Under the pieces are notes generated by a model. That model made no database searches. It saw only the letters and a list, made by a program, of their open reading frames with translations, and was not told the DNA's origin. Of a DNA stretch of 64,000 nucleotides, positions 8,548 to 18,479 are shown one piece after another. Position 1 is the first letter of the stretch; each line of letters opens with the position of its first letter. The stretch lies in the NCBI RefSeq assembly GCF_019039105.1, contig NZ_JAHPIV010000002.1, positions 186,001-250,000 of the forward strand, given 5' to 3'. The translations under genes and the position numbers were made by a program. The stretch comes from Desertibacillus haloalkaliphilus. GTDB taxonomy: Bacteria > Bacillota > Bacilli > Bacillales > KJ1-10-99.

Positions 8548-9410
8548 TGACATTAAAACCAGGTGTGATGAAAACCTTAACAGTTGCAAGAATATCATCG
8601 TTTGGTTATTTTCTTACTGATGGTACTGAGGATGTATTGCTTCATCGTAAAGAAGCGACGAAAGAGTTAGAAGTTGATGACAAGGTTGATGTTTTTCTTT
8701 ACCATGACCATCAACAAAGGTTAGCAGCAACGATGGAGAAACCCCTGTTAACAGACGATGGCATTGCTTGGCTAGAAGTCGTAAATGTGAAACAAGGGCA
8801 TGGCTTATTTCTTTATAATGGGATTTCTAGAGATTTGTTCTTATCCATTGATGAATTGCCTGAAGATCGCAAACGGTGGCCGAGGCCAGGAGACCGCCTG
8901 CCAGTGTCAATGACGTATGATAAGAAAGGCCGTGTAATGGCCAAGCTAGTGAAAGGTGCACCAATTGAAACACAGGCAAAACAGGCGGATAAAACATTGG
9001 TGAACAGCGAACTGATGGGGCATGTCTATCATATGTTGGATAATGGTGCCTTTCTGTTTACGGATGAAGGATATTTAGCGTTTTTGCATAACAAAGAAAT
9101 GACTGAACAGCTAAGGCTAGGACAAGCATTAACAGTAAGGGTCATCTTTGTTCGTGAAGATGGTCGAGTCAATGTGACTCTTAAGCCACATCAACTTGAG
9201 AGTCGTATAAGCGATTCAGTTGAGATTTATAATTATTTACAACAACGTGGTGGGGCGATGCCGTATTGGGATAAGAGTCCATCTGAAGACATCAAAAAGC
9301 GCTTTGGGATCAGTAAGGCTGCATTTAAGCGAGCGCTCGGTAAACTAATGAAGGAAAATAAAGTTTATCAAGAAGAAGGTTGGACGTATGCAAAGGAGAA
9401 ACACTCATGA
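8547..9410 (+). CDS. CvfB/YitL-like S1 RNA-binding protein
   Basis: A 287-residue protein with tandem S1-like domains. The first is near residues 8-65 (VARISSFGYFLTD...EDVLLHRKE), others follow at about 72-135 and 150-215 (MGHVYHMLDNGAFLFTDEG), and a C-terminal winged helix ends GISKAAFKRALGKL. This is the layout of CvfB (B. subtilis YitL), a putative RNA-binding regulator. In B. subtilis yitL is elsewhere, so its place between rsfS and yqeM is a lineage-specific arrangement. It overlaps rsfS by 1 nt and yqeM by 4 nt (ATGA). Confidence 0.88.
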   Translation: MTLKPGVMKTLTVARISSFGYFLTDGTEDVLLHRKEATKELEVDDKVDVFLYHDHQQRLAATMEKPLLTDDGIAWLEVVNVKQGHGLFLYNGISRDLFLSIDELPEDRKRWPRPGDRLPVSMTYDKKGRVMAKLVKGAPIETQAKQADKTLVNSELMGHVYHMLDNGAFLFTDEGYLAFLHNKEMTEQLRLGQALTVRVIFVREDGRVNVTLKPHQLESRISDSVEIYNYLQQRGGAMPYWDKSPSEDIKKRFGISKAAFKRALGKLMKENKVYQEEGWTYAKEKHS

Positions 9411-10147
9411 GTTATCAGGCATTTGCTTATCTCTATGATCAATTAATGAGCGAAGCACCATATGATGAGTGGCTTCGCTACACGTATAAGGTCGATTCGG
9501 CGTACGGAAATAGTGGCAAACGAGTGCTTGACGTTGGCTGTGGGACGGGGGCAGTGACCACTTTACTTGCCAAACAAGGCTATGATGTAACAGGAGTTGA
9601 TTTATCGGAAGATATGCTAACGGTTGCCCAAGAAAAGGTCGGAGAAGCCGGCCTCTCTGTCCCTTTTTATCAACAAGACATGAAAAACCTAGAAGGCATC
9701 GGTCCTTTTGATATGATCGTTGCTTTTTGCGACTCATTGAATTACTTACACACAGAAGAGGATGTACAACAAACGTTTGCTTCGTTTTATGACCACTTAA
9801 ATGATGGAGGATTGTTACTATTTGACGTGCATTCTCTGTTTAAAGTAAACGAACGATTTATTGGAGCGACATTTGCTGACCATGATGAGCATATTTCATA
9901 TATTTGGAAATCATTTCAAGGTGATTATCCAAATAGTGTCGAGCATGAATTGTCTTTTTTTGTGGAGGACGACTCCGGTCGTTATGAGCGCTTCGATGAA
10001 TTGCATGTCCAACGCACATACGCTGAAAGTGTATACCGTCATTGGTTAGAATCGACAGGCTTTACTGTGGTTAAAGTCACAGGTGATTTTAACGATGAAT
10101 TCGTGTCGAGTACGACTGAGCGGTTATTTTTTGCTGCAAAAAAATAG
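9407..10147 (+). CDS. yqeM: Class I SAM-dependent methyltransferase YqeM
   Basis: A 246-residue methyltransferase. The SAM-binding motif I is VLDVGCGTGAVT (about 41-52), with the acidic strand-2 end at GVDLSEDML. The substrate is not established. An upstream in-frame TTG at 9380 is open, but ATG 9407 is preferred: GGAG is 8 nt away, it overlaps the preceding stop (ATGA), and MSYQAFAYLYD matches the family N-terminus. It ends the yqeG operon and is convergent with comER, as in B. subtilis. Confidence 0.92.
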   Translation: MSYQAFAYLYDQLMSEAPYDEWLRYTYKVDSAYGNSGKRVLDVGCGTGAVTTLLAKQGYDVTGVDLSEDMLTVAQEKVGEAGLSVPFYQQDMKNLEGIGPFDMIVAFCDSLNYLHTEEDVQQTFASFYDHLNDGGLLLFDVHSLFKVNERFIGATFADHDEHISYIWKSFQGDYPNSVEHELSFFVEDDSGRYERFDELHVQRTYAESVYRHWLESTGFTVVKVTGDFNDEFVSSTTERLFFAAKK

Positions 10148-10210
10148 CAGGAATTTATAAATGATTGTCAAAAGTAATTAAAGAGTAACGAATGAATCGT
10201 ATGATTAAAA

Positions 10211-10253
10211 AGACTTTAGGAGGAATGGACGATTAGTCACTCTCCTAAAGTCT
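10211..10253 (-). terminator. Terminator between convergent yqeM and comER
   Basis: A 12-bp perfect inverted repeat, AGACTTTAGGAG with CTCCTAAAGTCT, and a 19-nt loop. A T-run follows only on the minus strand, so it mainly serves comER; it may also act weakly for yqeM. Confidence 0.8.
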
Positions 10254-10259
10254 ACGTTC

Positions 10260-11081
10260 TTACGATTTAAATTGCTTACTAATCTTACTTCTGTCTTCAT
10301 AATACTTTGCATGTGTTTTTTCAAATAGGTGATCAAACATCTCACCTAATTCTTCCTCTAACACCTTGATACCTTCACCAGTTATTCCACCTGGCACACA
10401 TACTCTTTCTTGCAGTGCCGGAAGTGTAAACACCCCTTTTTCTAATAAGTTTCCTAATCCAATCATCATCTCTGTAGTCAATGCCGTCGCTTGTTCTTTT
10501 GTAATATCTGTTTGACGAACAGCAGCGTCTATAAATCCTTGCAATAGATAGCTGAAAAATGCAGGACCACAACTAACAATATCAGATGATACGCGAGTTA
10601 TATTTTCTTCGATTTCAAGTGGTGTTGCAATATGTTCTAGTAATGTTTTTATCTTAAGGCGATCATTAGAATTGCAGCGGTCTCCAAAGCTGAGCAACAC
10701 AGACCCGGCAAGCGCTCGGTTTGTAATACTTGGGATCGCACGAGCGACTTTGCAATCCACAATCGTTTCTAGTTCAGTGACAGATATCGGACTAGTGATG
10801 GAAATTAGAATTTGATTGGCAGATAGGTGGTGCCTGATAGGCATTAACAACGATTCGAATTGTAAAGGTTTTACACAAATGAAAATGATTTCTGCTTGAT
10901 CAATCACCTTTTCTGGTGAATTAGCCACGGTGATTCCTGGATATTTTGATTTCACCTCGTCTGCTTTTTGTAGCGTTCGGTTTGTAATTGTTAGCTGGGA
11001 TGGGTTAATTGCGTTTGATTCGATGAAAGAGTCAATCAATATTTTCCCCATACTTCCTGTTCCGATTACGCCGATGCGCAA
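10260..11081 (-). CDS. comER: Late competence protein ComER (ProC-like)
   Basis: A 273-residue protein of the pyrroline-5-carboxylate reductase family. The N-terminal Rossmann loop is GVIGTGSMG (4-12), and PGGITGEGIKVLE lies in the C-terminal helical domain, as in ProC. Position and orientation opposite comEA identify it as ComER, whose biochemical role in competence is unclear. The start is TTG, supported by GGAGGGG 7 nt upstream; the nearby ATG is out of frame. Confidence 0.9.
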   Translation of the reverse strand: MRIGVIGTGSMGKILIDSFIESNAINPSQLTITNRTLQKADEVKSKYPGITVANSPEKVIDQAEIIFICVKPLQFESLLMPIRHHLSANQILISITSPISVTELETIVDCKVARAIPSITNRALAGSVLLSFGDRCNSNDRLKIKTLLEHIATPLEIEENITRVSSDIVSCGPAFFSYLLQGFIDAAVRQTDITKEQATALTTEMMIGLGNLLEKGVFTLPALQERVCVPGGITGEGIKVLEEELGEMFDHLFEKTHAKYYEDRSKISKQFKS

Positions 11082-11212
11082 CTTGCATCCCCTCCTCTTC
11101 TCTGTTGATAACCGCTACATGTCTAATGACCTTTCTCGTATACAAGGTTAGGTTACCATGATGTTGGTCATTACCATGGGTATGTGAGGAGGAAAGGGAT
11201 TATGCGCAATCC

Positions 11213-11473
11213 TTAGTTTTGTTTTTGTAAGTATTCAAGCACCATCGCTTTAGTTACTTTTTTGCGCGACGGAATGAATGAAAATTGTTTTGATAGTTGA
11301 TTAATTTCTTCTGTGTACTCATTAATTTCTTTCGTTGAAAATTCATTTGTACGTTTCGCTTGTTCTAAGGTTACTTCTATTGCTTCCTCCCTTTTCCTAT
11401 CTAACTCAAGGAACCGATCTTTTGCTTGTAGTTGTTTATTAACTTGTTTACCTATTTCTAAATGTACACTCAT
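11213..11473 (-). CDS. DUF2533 (YpbS)-like small protein
   Basis: An 86-residue soluble, helix-rich, charged protein beginning MSVHLEIGKQVNKQ, with an FSTKEINEYTEEINQL segment and a C-terminal RKKVTKAMVLEYLQ. These features resemble the Bacillus YpbS/DUF2533 family as I remember it; I cannot check this. AAAGGAGA is 7 nt before the ATG. It is divergent from comEA with only about 45 bp between starts, so the promoters must overlap. Function unknown. Confidence 0.65.
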   Translation of the reverse strand: MSVHLEIGKQVNKQLQAKDRFLELDRKREEAIEVTLEQAKRTNEFSTKEINEYTEEINQLSKQFSFIPSRKKVTKAMVLEYLQKQN

Positions 11474-11518
11474 AGATGAATCTCCTTTTTAAAAATCTTA
11501 AAATTGTGGGTGATATCA

Positions 11519-12133
11519 GTGAAGATAACAAAACGTGAACAAATAATGCTAGTCATAATCATCATTTTACTGCTCGTAGTTAGTGTAAGCTTCTTTGGTG
11601 GGTTTGGCAATAAAGATGAAGAATTTAATGAAGATTTGGATTGGTTATTTGAGGAAGATACAGTAGAAACTGATGAGGAAGAAGTGGTAGAGGAGGTAAG
11701 CATTGTTATCGATATTAAAGGAGCGGTTTCTTCTCCAGGAGTGTACGAAATGCACAGTGGACAGCGTGTGTTCGATGTCATTGAACAAGCGGGAGGACTG
11801 TTAACTGAGGCAAATGAAGCGAAAATTAACTTGGCAGCCAAGTTGCAAGATGAGATGGTCATTTATGTACCAGAAATTGGAGAAGATAGCGAACAGGTAG
11901 AAGTCGTTACTGCGGTAGCCGAAGCATCAGATGAGGGGAACAAAGTTAGAATTAACAGTGCGACGACGGAAGAGCTTGAGCGCCTTCCAGGGGTGGGGCC
12001 TGCAAAAGCGGCAGCCATTCTATCGTTCCGTGAGGAGAATGGATCATTCACCACAGCTGATGAGCTGTTACAAGTTTCAGGCATTGGTGAGAAATCTCTA
12101 GAACAAATGAAAGAACAGATTGTTTTTAATTGA
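11519..12133 (+). CDS. comEA: DNA-binding competence protein ComEA
   Basis: A 204-residue membrane-anchored receptor for transforming DNA. After the N-terminal helix (IMLVIIIILLLVVSVSFFGG) comes an acidic stretch, a SLBB-like domain (IDIKGAVSSPGVYEM...GQRVFDVIEQAGG), an acidic linker and a C-terminal helix-hairpin-helix pair (LERLPGVGPAKAAAI and LLQVSGIGEKSLEQM) that binds DNA. The frame opens at TTG 11504, but GTG 11519 is preferred because GGGTGAT precedes it. In B. subtilis comEB follows directly; here metY intervenes. Confidence 0.93.
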   Translation: MKITKREQIMLVIIIILLLVVSVSFFGGFGNKDEEFNEDLDWLFEEDTVETDEEEVVEEVSIVIDIKGAVSSPGVYEMHSGQRVFDVIEQAGGLLTEANEAKINLAAKLQDEMVIYVPEIGEDSEQVEVVTAVAEASDEGNKVRINSATTEELERLPGVGPAKAAAILSFREENGSFTTADELLQVSGIGEKSLEQMKEQIVFN

Positions 12134-12151
12134 CAGAACAGTGACAATATA

Positions 12152-12180
12152 TTGACACCGTTTGCGAAGAAGTCTATAAT
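12152..12180 (+). promoter_or_regulatory. Consensus SigA promoter for metY
   Basis: TTGACA (12152-12157), a 17-nt spacer and TATAAT (12175-12180): both hexamers and the spacer are ideal. It gives metY its own strong promoter with a leader of about 165 nt. I looked for a SAM riboswitch or T-box in that leader and did not recognise one. Confidence 0.85.
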
Positions 12181-12305
12181 CAGCCTCAAATAGTATGACT
12201 ATCTATCGTTTTTAAGGTTTAAATGCTTCATTTTTAATGACTAGAGTGGCATGGTAGACAGAACTATTGTCTTTTAGCCTGTATACGAAAGACGAATGAT
12301 ATTGA

Positions 12306-13637
<1,332 letters not shown>

Positions 13638-13645
13638 GACGGAAA

Positions 13646-13680
13646 CAACCGCTCGGTTTCATCAATAAACCGGGTGGTTG
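13646..13680 (+). terminator. Hairpin after metY, possible weak terminator
   Basis: CAACCGCTCGGTTT pairs with AACCGGGTGGTTG with two mismatches and a G-U pair, around a short loop. There is no T-run, so it may be a weak terminator or an mRNA 3' stabiliser. A weak promoter TTGACG-18-TAAACT (13697-13726) follows and may drive comEB. Confidence 0.4.
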
Positions 13681-13762
13681 AAGAAAATGACAAACGTTGA
13701 CGAAACTTCTTGTGATTCGCTAAACTAATAGAAACTAGGAACAGACATAGGAGGAAAACAGC

Positions 13763-14329
13763 TTGAAACGAATTTCTTGGGATCAATATTTTATGGCACA
13801 AAGCCACCTATTAGCGTTAAGAAGTACATGTACTCGATTGATGGTTGGGGCTACTATTGTGCGTGATAAGCGAATCATTGCAGGAGGTTACAACGGTTCT
13901 ATTTCTGGTGATGTCCATTGTGTAGATGATGGCTGTTATGTCGTGGATGGTCATTGTATTCGTACCATTCATGCGGAGATGAACGCGATTTTGCAATGTG
14001 CAAAATTTGGTGTACCTACAGAAGGGGCAGAAATTTATGTCACGCACTTTCCATGCGTGAACTGTTGTAAAGTAATTATCCAAAGCGGTATTAAAGCTGT
14101 CTATTATGCTTCTGATTATAAGAATCATCCCTACGCAGAAGAGTTATTTGCTAGTGCGGGGGTAAGAGTTGAGCAAGTGGAATTGGAGGAAATGATTTTA
14201 GATAGGAAAAACAGTGAGAAGCTTGCATTTACAGCTTCGTTGTTACAGAAGCTTTCTGAGGCTGGGCTACCTGAAGAGGAAATTAGATCTCTTCATGATC
14301 AAGCCAATCGTTTATATACGTCAAGTTAA
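13763..14329 (+). CDS. comEB: dCMP deaminase-like protein ComEB
   Basis: A 188-residue cytidine/deoxycytidylate deaminase-fold protein. The zinc site is HAEMNAI (His, with the catalytic Glu) plus PCVNC, and there is an extra Cys/His-containing loop (VHCVDDGCYVVDGHC). dCMP deaminases convert dCMP to dUMP; the name ComEB reflects its place in the comE operon. The start is TTG with TAGGAGG about 8 nt upstream. The C-terminal extension after residue 150 is predicted helical. Confidence 0.92.
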   Translation: MKRISWDQYFMAQSHLLALRSTCTRLMVGATIVRDKRIIAGGYNGSISGDVHCVDDGCYVVDGHCIRTIHAEMNAILQCAKFGVPTEGAEIYVTHFPCVNCCKVIIQSGIKAVYYASDYKNHPYAEELFASAGVRVEQVELEEMILDRKNSEKLAFTASLLQKLSEAGLPEEEIRSLHDQANRLYTSS

Positions 14330-14362
14330 TAAACGGTGATGTTGGTTAATAGGGGGGATGAG

Positions 14363-16690
14363 GTGGAGGGTCGTTGGATTATTGCGGTTTTTGCAGCTAT
14401 GCTCGGAATTGTTTCTCGATTAAATGGCATCTTCAATATTTGGTTTGCTGTACTAGCTTTCTCGTTGCTATGCTTTGTTGTACTTCGTCGTGGGTTACGT
14501 ACACAACTTTTACTTACCTCTTTTTTGTTCTTCATCCTTCTCTACTTCACGGTGGATGGTCTAGAGCGTAACAACACGTCTGTGTATACGAATTTTCAGC
14601 CAACGAAAATCATTGGTAAGCTAACGTCTATTCCAGAAATTGATGGAGACCGTCTCTCTTTCCGTTTTACCTCTTCTGCTGGTGAGTTATTGCAAGTGTT
14701 TTACTACTTTAAATCTGAAAAAGAACAACAACAATTAAGCCAACTCAGCTATGGAATGACTTGTTCTTTTTCTGTTGTCTTCGATTCTCCTTCTATTGCT
14801 TCAAATTTCCATGCATTTGACTACAAGGACTACTTATATTATCAGAGGATCCACTGGATCGTCACTCCAACTACGATTGATCTTGCGCAGTGTGTTCAAC
14901 ACGATTTCACTCCTTATGACTATATTCAACAGTTTCGCCAGCATGGCTTATCTTATATTGACAATCATTTTCCTGAACAATTAGCCGGGATTGTTACTTC
15001 TTTAGTGTATGGGGAGAGGCAATTGATGGATGCTGATGTACTGAACGCTTATCAATCATTAGGCATCATTCATTTATTGGCGGTTTCAGGCTTACATGTC
15101 GGTTTAGTTACTGCTTGTGTTTTCTATTTGTTGTTGAGAATAGGGGTGATAAGGGAACGGGCGATGGATGTGTTACTTCTCATGTTACCTCTATATATGA
15201 TTATCGCTGGAGCAGCCCCATCAGTTATACGGGCGTCTTTAATGGCTATGACGGTTTTAATCATCATTAGGTTTAAGAAGTCAATACATCCCCTTGACGG
15301 AATTAGCCTTGTTTGTATTTTGCTTTTATTGTTTAACCCTTATTATTTGTTTCAACTGGGGTTTCAACTATCTTTTCTCGTTAGTTATTCTTTACTCCTA
15401 TCCGCTGAAACGATCCGAGGAAAGTACTCTAGTTACTTTGGGCAGCTACTAGCGGTCACATGTATTTCTCAGCTTGTTTCACTTCCACTTATTCTTTATC
15501 ATTTCTACGAATTTTCACTTTGGAGTTTACCTCTTAATTTGATTTACATTCCGTTTATATCTCTATTTATACTTCCTTTTGCGTTTATCACATTACTTAC
15601 CCACCTGTTGATGCCGCTGGTCGGTGAATTTTTCGTACTAGTTCTAGACTATATTGTACGTTTTGCACATGAGTGGTTGCTCTTACTAACCGAACAAAAT
15701 GTTGGCACGCTTTTATTTGGGAAAATTTCTGATCTCGGGCTTGTGATTGCCTATTTACTCTTAATATATGGATTTATCTGTTGGGAACAACACCGATCTT
15801 GGAAGCGGTATATAGTACCGGTATGTGGGTTGTTGGCGGCAGCTGTTGTGCAATGGAATCTCCCTTACTTTCTAAATCAAGGAGAGATCACGATGATTGA
15901 TGTAGGTCAAGGTGATAGTATGTTGATTGACTTGCCATATCGTAAGGAAGTATATCTCATTGATGGAGGTGGACAAGTTTCTATTAGAGAGGAGGAAGAA
16001 TGGAGAGCTCGGAACCGTTCGTTTGACGTTGGTCATGATATCCTTTTACCTTATCTCAAAGCAAAGGGAATACGAAAGATCGATCGGTTAATCTTAACGC
16101 ACGGGCACTATGATCATATTGGTGGTATTGAAGCGTTAATTGATCAAGTGATTATCGATAAGGTGTATTACCCGAAAGGCGAAGTGGCTGGAGACTTTGA
16201 ACAACATTTGTTGAATAGTCTTCATCAAGCGGATGCCGATGTGTTGTTTGTTTCGGAAGGGAAACGGTGGCGGGTGGCAAATGATATGTTTGCGATCGTT
16301 TCACCAGTTGGAAACGAACAAAGCCTTAATGATCGTTCGATTGTTCTTTATGCTGTGATCGATGGAGTGCGATGGTTATTCACTGGGGATCTAGAAAAAT
16401 CGGGAGAAGAACGGTTAATTCATACATATGAGAACCTTCCTGTCGATGTCTTAAAAGCGGGGCACCATGGAAGTCATACATCTTCGACAGACGCTTTTCT
16501 CGATCATATTAAACCTAAAGTAGCGTTAATTTCAGCAGGGAAAAATAATCGATATGGTCATCCGCATTCAGATTTGATTGAAAATTTTGAAGAGCGAGGA
16601 ATCGCGATTTATCGCACTGATGAGAATGGAGCGATCCGCTTTAAGATTGGCAAACGTCAGCAAAACTTTGAAACAGCTACAAGCGAGTAA
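14363..16690 (+). CDS. comEC: DNA internalization channel protein ComEC
   Basis: A 775-residue polytopic protein that forms the channel for single-stranded transforming DNA. The N-terminal half holds several transmembrane segments and the competence domain (AVSGLHVGLVTA near 240). The C-terminal half is a metallo-beta-lactamase-like domain with DVGQGDSMLI, LTHGHYDHIGG and AGHHGSHTSS. The frame opens at GTG 14336, but GTG 14363 follows AGGGGG and gives the B. subtilis ComEC length. It lies 33 nt after comEB. Confidence 0.95.
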   Translation: MEGRWIIAVFAAMLGIVSRLNGIFNIWFAVLAFSLLCFVVLRRGLRTQLLLTSFLFFILLYFTVDGLERNNTSVYTNFQPTKIIGKLTSIPEIDGDRLSFRFTSSAGELLQVFYYFKSEKEQQQLSQLSYGMTCSFSVVFDSPSIASNFHAFDYKDYLYYQRIHWIVTPTTIDLAQCVQHDFTPYDYIQQFRQHGLSYIDNHFPEQLAGIVTSLVYGERQLMDADVLNAYQSLGIIHLLAVSGLHVGLVTACVFYLLLRIGVIRERAMDVLLLMLPLYMIIAGAAPSVIRASLMAMTVLIIIRFKKSIHPLDGISLVCILLLLFNPYYLFQLGFQLSFLVSYSLLLSAETIRGKYSSYFGQLLAVTCISQLVSLPLILYHFYEFSLWSLPLNLIYIPFISLFILPFAFITLLTHLLMPLVGEFFVLVLDYIVRFAHEWLLLLTEQNVGTLLFGKISDLGLVIAYLLLIYGFICWEQHRSWKRYIVPVCGLLAAAVVQWNLPYFLNQGEITMIDVGQGDSMLIDLPYRKEVYLIDGGGQVSIREEEEWRARNRSFDVGHDILLPYLKAKGIRKIDRLILTHGHYDHIGGIEALIDQVIIDKVYYPKGEVAGDFEQHLLNSLHQADADVLFVSEGKRWRVANDMFAIVSPVGNEQSLNDRSIVLYAVIDGVRWLFTGDLEKSGEERLIHTYENLPVDVLKAGHHGSHTSSTDAFLDHIKPKVALISAGKNNRYGHPHSDLIENFEERGIAIYRTDENGAIRFKIGKRQQNFETATSE

Positions 16691-16723
16691 GGTAGTTCTT
16701 ACATCATGACTGAAATGAAAAAA

Positions 16724-16770
16724 GAGCCGCCTCATAAGTCCTGTTGCTTAGCTTTTGAGACAGCTCCTTT
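16724..16770. terminator. Bidirectional terminator between comEC and yqzM
   Basis: An imperfect 15-bp stem (GAGCCGCCTCATAAG with CTTTTGAGACAGCTC) is flanked by an A-run on the left and T-rich sequence on the right, between convergent genes. Confidence 0.75.
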
Positions 16771-16791
16771 CTTTGCTTTGCGCTTATGGCT

Positions 16792-16926
16792 TTAGTGTAC
16801 GAACACATCAAATAATGTAGCAATAACAAAAACTACTGTAAAAAAGCCAAATGAAGCGATAAAGCCTACACCAGAATCAATTGCATCATTACGATTGCAT
16901 TGTACTTCTTTTTCAAATTTGTTCAT
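16792..16926 (-). CDS. yqzM: YqzM small membrane protein
   Basis: A 44-residue ORF translating to MNKFEKEVQCNRNDAIDSG followed by one hydrophobic helix (VGFIASFGFFTVVFVIATLF). It matches the YqzM family in size and pattern and sits between comEC and holA in the minus orientation, as in B. subtilis. AGGAGGGATACCAG precedes the ATG. Function unknown; predicted to sit in the cytoplasmic membrane. Confidence 0.88.
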   Translation of the reverse strand: MNKFEKEVQCNRNDAIDSGVGFIASFGFFTVVFVIATLFDVFVH

Positions 16927-17176
16927 CTGGTATCCCTCCTAATCACTCTTTAGTATAAGCGAACAACCTTAAAAAATCTATATTGTTAAAAAAATTGACG
17001 ATAAAAAACAGTAGTGTCCATACAAATGTCAAAAAATGAACAGTACGCATAGAGCTATGATGGTGGCTAATTTCACATTCACGGTAGTTTTTCCCGATTG
17101 GGCTGTAAAGAGTTGTCACCTATAGTTTAGATGTGCATAGGATATCATAACAAGTGACAAAGAAAGAAATGATCAT

Positions 17177-17213
17177 CGTCTCCGAAAGGGGTTCCTAGGC
17201 CCTTTCTGAGACG
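17177..17213 (+). other. Hairpin of unknown role, yqzM-holA gap
   Basis: CGTCTCCGAAAGGG (17177-17190) pairs with CCCTTTCTGAGACG (17200-17213) with one internal mismatch and a 9-nt loop. It lies 13 nt before a true terminator hairpin and no plus-strand gene precedes it. It could be the body of a small RNA or part of a holA leader. Confidence 0.55.
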
Positions 17214-17226
17214 TTTATCATAAATG

Positions 17227-17260
17227 GGGGGTTAGCTACTAGATAGCTAATCCCCTTTTT
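17227..17260 (+). terminator. Intrinsic terminator without an obvious gene
   Basis: A 12-bp stem (GGGGGTTAGCTA with TAGCTAATCCCC, one G-U pair), a 5-nt loop and TTTTT, acting on the plus strand. No plus-strand ORF lies between comEC's own terminator (16724) and this point. The rest of the 16927-17374 gap holds a weak promoter candidate for holA, TTGTAA (17314-17319), 17 nt, TAGGAT (17337-17342). Confidence 0.8.
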
Positions 17261-17374
17261 CACTTGTAAAGGATGTTGTCGATTCTTTTTGTCCTCCCTT
17301 TTTGAACACACACTTGTAAAGAACGATTGAACAGGCTAGGATGAAGGAAGTAAATGATTAGGGAGTGTCGTTGC

Positions 17375-18412
17375 ATGTCATATCTTGACATAAAAAGAAA
17401 GGTCAATAATAACCAAATTGGACCACTTTATTTATTTTACGGTACAGAGACTTTTTTAATCGAGGATATCGTACAAACCATCATTGGCAAAGTTCTAACA
17501 CCTGATGAGCATGACTTTAACTTATCGGTTTTTGAAATGAAAGAAACAGCCGTGGACGTAGCTGTTGAGGATGCACAAACGTTACCTTTTATGGGGAATA
17601 GAAGGATTGTCCTCGTTAAAGAAGCTTATTTTTTAACAGCCAATAAAGAAAAGGAAAAGATCGAACATGACTTAAAGCGCTTGGAAGAATACATAACAAA
17701 CCCAGTAGCGGAAACTGTCTTTATTATTATTGCACCATATGAAAAATTAGATGAACGAAAGAAAATCGTTAAAACGCTTAAAAAACAAGGTGAAGTGTTA
17801 CATGCTGTTGATTTTGATGAGGCGATGATGAAGCGCTGGCTTGAAGAGCGTGCGAAGCAATCAGAAGTCGTTATCGCAGAAGATGCGAAAGAGCACCTTA
17901 TGCAATTATTAGGTGGAAAGCTGATGTTAATATCAATGGAAATGGAAAAGCTTGCTTTGTATGTTGGAAAAGAAGGTACGATTACAAAGGAGACGGTTGA
18001 TCGTCTTGTAGCGCGTACATTTGAACAAGATGTCTTTGCTTTAGTAGACCATGTCGTTCATGAACGGATCGATCAAGGCTTACGGATCTTTTATGATTTG
18101 TTAAAACAAAATGAAGATCCGATAAAATTGTTGGCTTTACTTGTTCGGCAGTTCCGGATTATTTATCAAGTTAAAGAGTTAACAAGAAGAGGGTACTCGC
18201 AAAAACAAATGGCTGGTCAATTAAAATTACATCCGTATGCAGTAAAATTAGCTGCTGGACAAGCACGAAGGTTTGATGATGCGACCTTGATGAGAATTTT
18301 AAGCGACTTGGCTGATGCCGATTATAAAATAAAAAGTGGAAAGATGGATAAAACGCTAGCATTAGAATTATTTTTAACAACATTTAAGCAAAAGAAACAA
18401 TTAGAGCAATAA
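17375..18412 (+). CDS. holA: DNA polymerase III delta subunit HolA
   Basis: A 345-residue clamp-loader delta subunit (B. subtilis YqeN). The N-terminal GPLYLFYGTETFLIED and LPFMGNRRIVLVK motifs, and the C-terminal LARTFEQDVF and LLKQNEDPIKLLALLVRQFR helices, fit the family. It opens the beta clamp ring and loads it on DNA. An in-frame ATG at 17354 is possible; ATG 17375 is preferred because GGGAG is 9 nt upstream and MSYLDIKRKV fits the usual start. Confidence 0.93.
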   Translation: MSYLDIKRKVNNNQIGPLYLFYGTETFLIEDIVQTIIGKVLTPDEHDFNLSVFEMKETAVDVAVEDAQTLPFMGNRRIVLVKEAYFLTANKEKEKIEHDLKRLEEYITNPVAETVFIIIAPYEKLDERKKIVKTLKKQGEVLHAVDFDEAMMKRWLEERAKQSEVVIAEDAKEHLMQLLGGKLMLISMEMEKLALYVGKEGTITKETVDRLVARTFEQDVFALVDHVVHERIDQGLRIFYDLLKQNEDPIKLLALLVRQFRIIYQVKELTRRGYSQKQMAGQLKLHPYAVKLAAGQARRFDDATLMRILSDLADADYKIKSGKMDKTLALELFLTTFKQKKQLEQ

Positions 18413-18440
18413 TGAGACTGGAACAAATGTTCCAGTCTCA
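18413..18440 (+). terminator. holA 3' hairpin
   Basis: A perfect 12-bp stem, TGAGACTGGAAC with GTTCCAGTCTCA, and an AAAT loop, immediately after the holA stop. No T-run follows, so it probably works with the next hairpin. Confidence 0.65.
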
Positions 18441-18445
18441 ATAAA

Positions 18446-18469
18446 AAAACGACTCATAAGAGTCGTTTT
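18446..18469. terminator. Bidirectional terminator, holA / rpsT
   Basis: AAAACGACTC pairs perfectly with GAGTCGTTTT over an ATAA loop, with an A-run on the left and T-run on the right. It ends rpsT on the minus strand (seven T) and holA on the plus strand. Confidence 0.9.
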
Positions 18470-18479
18470 CTTTTGCGAT

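Noticed and set aside
11474-11518. ComK box upstream of comEA
   Set aside because: The AT-rich sequence lacks the paired AAAA-N5-TTTT boxes at proper spacing.
11470-11862. 130-codon minus-strand ORF over comEA, very Ser/Thr-rich
   Set aside because: It lies antisense to a clear comEA, its composition is that of a shadow frame of an acidic gene, and it has no ribosome binding site.
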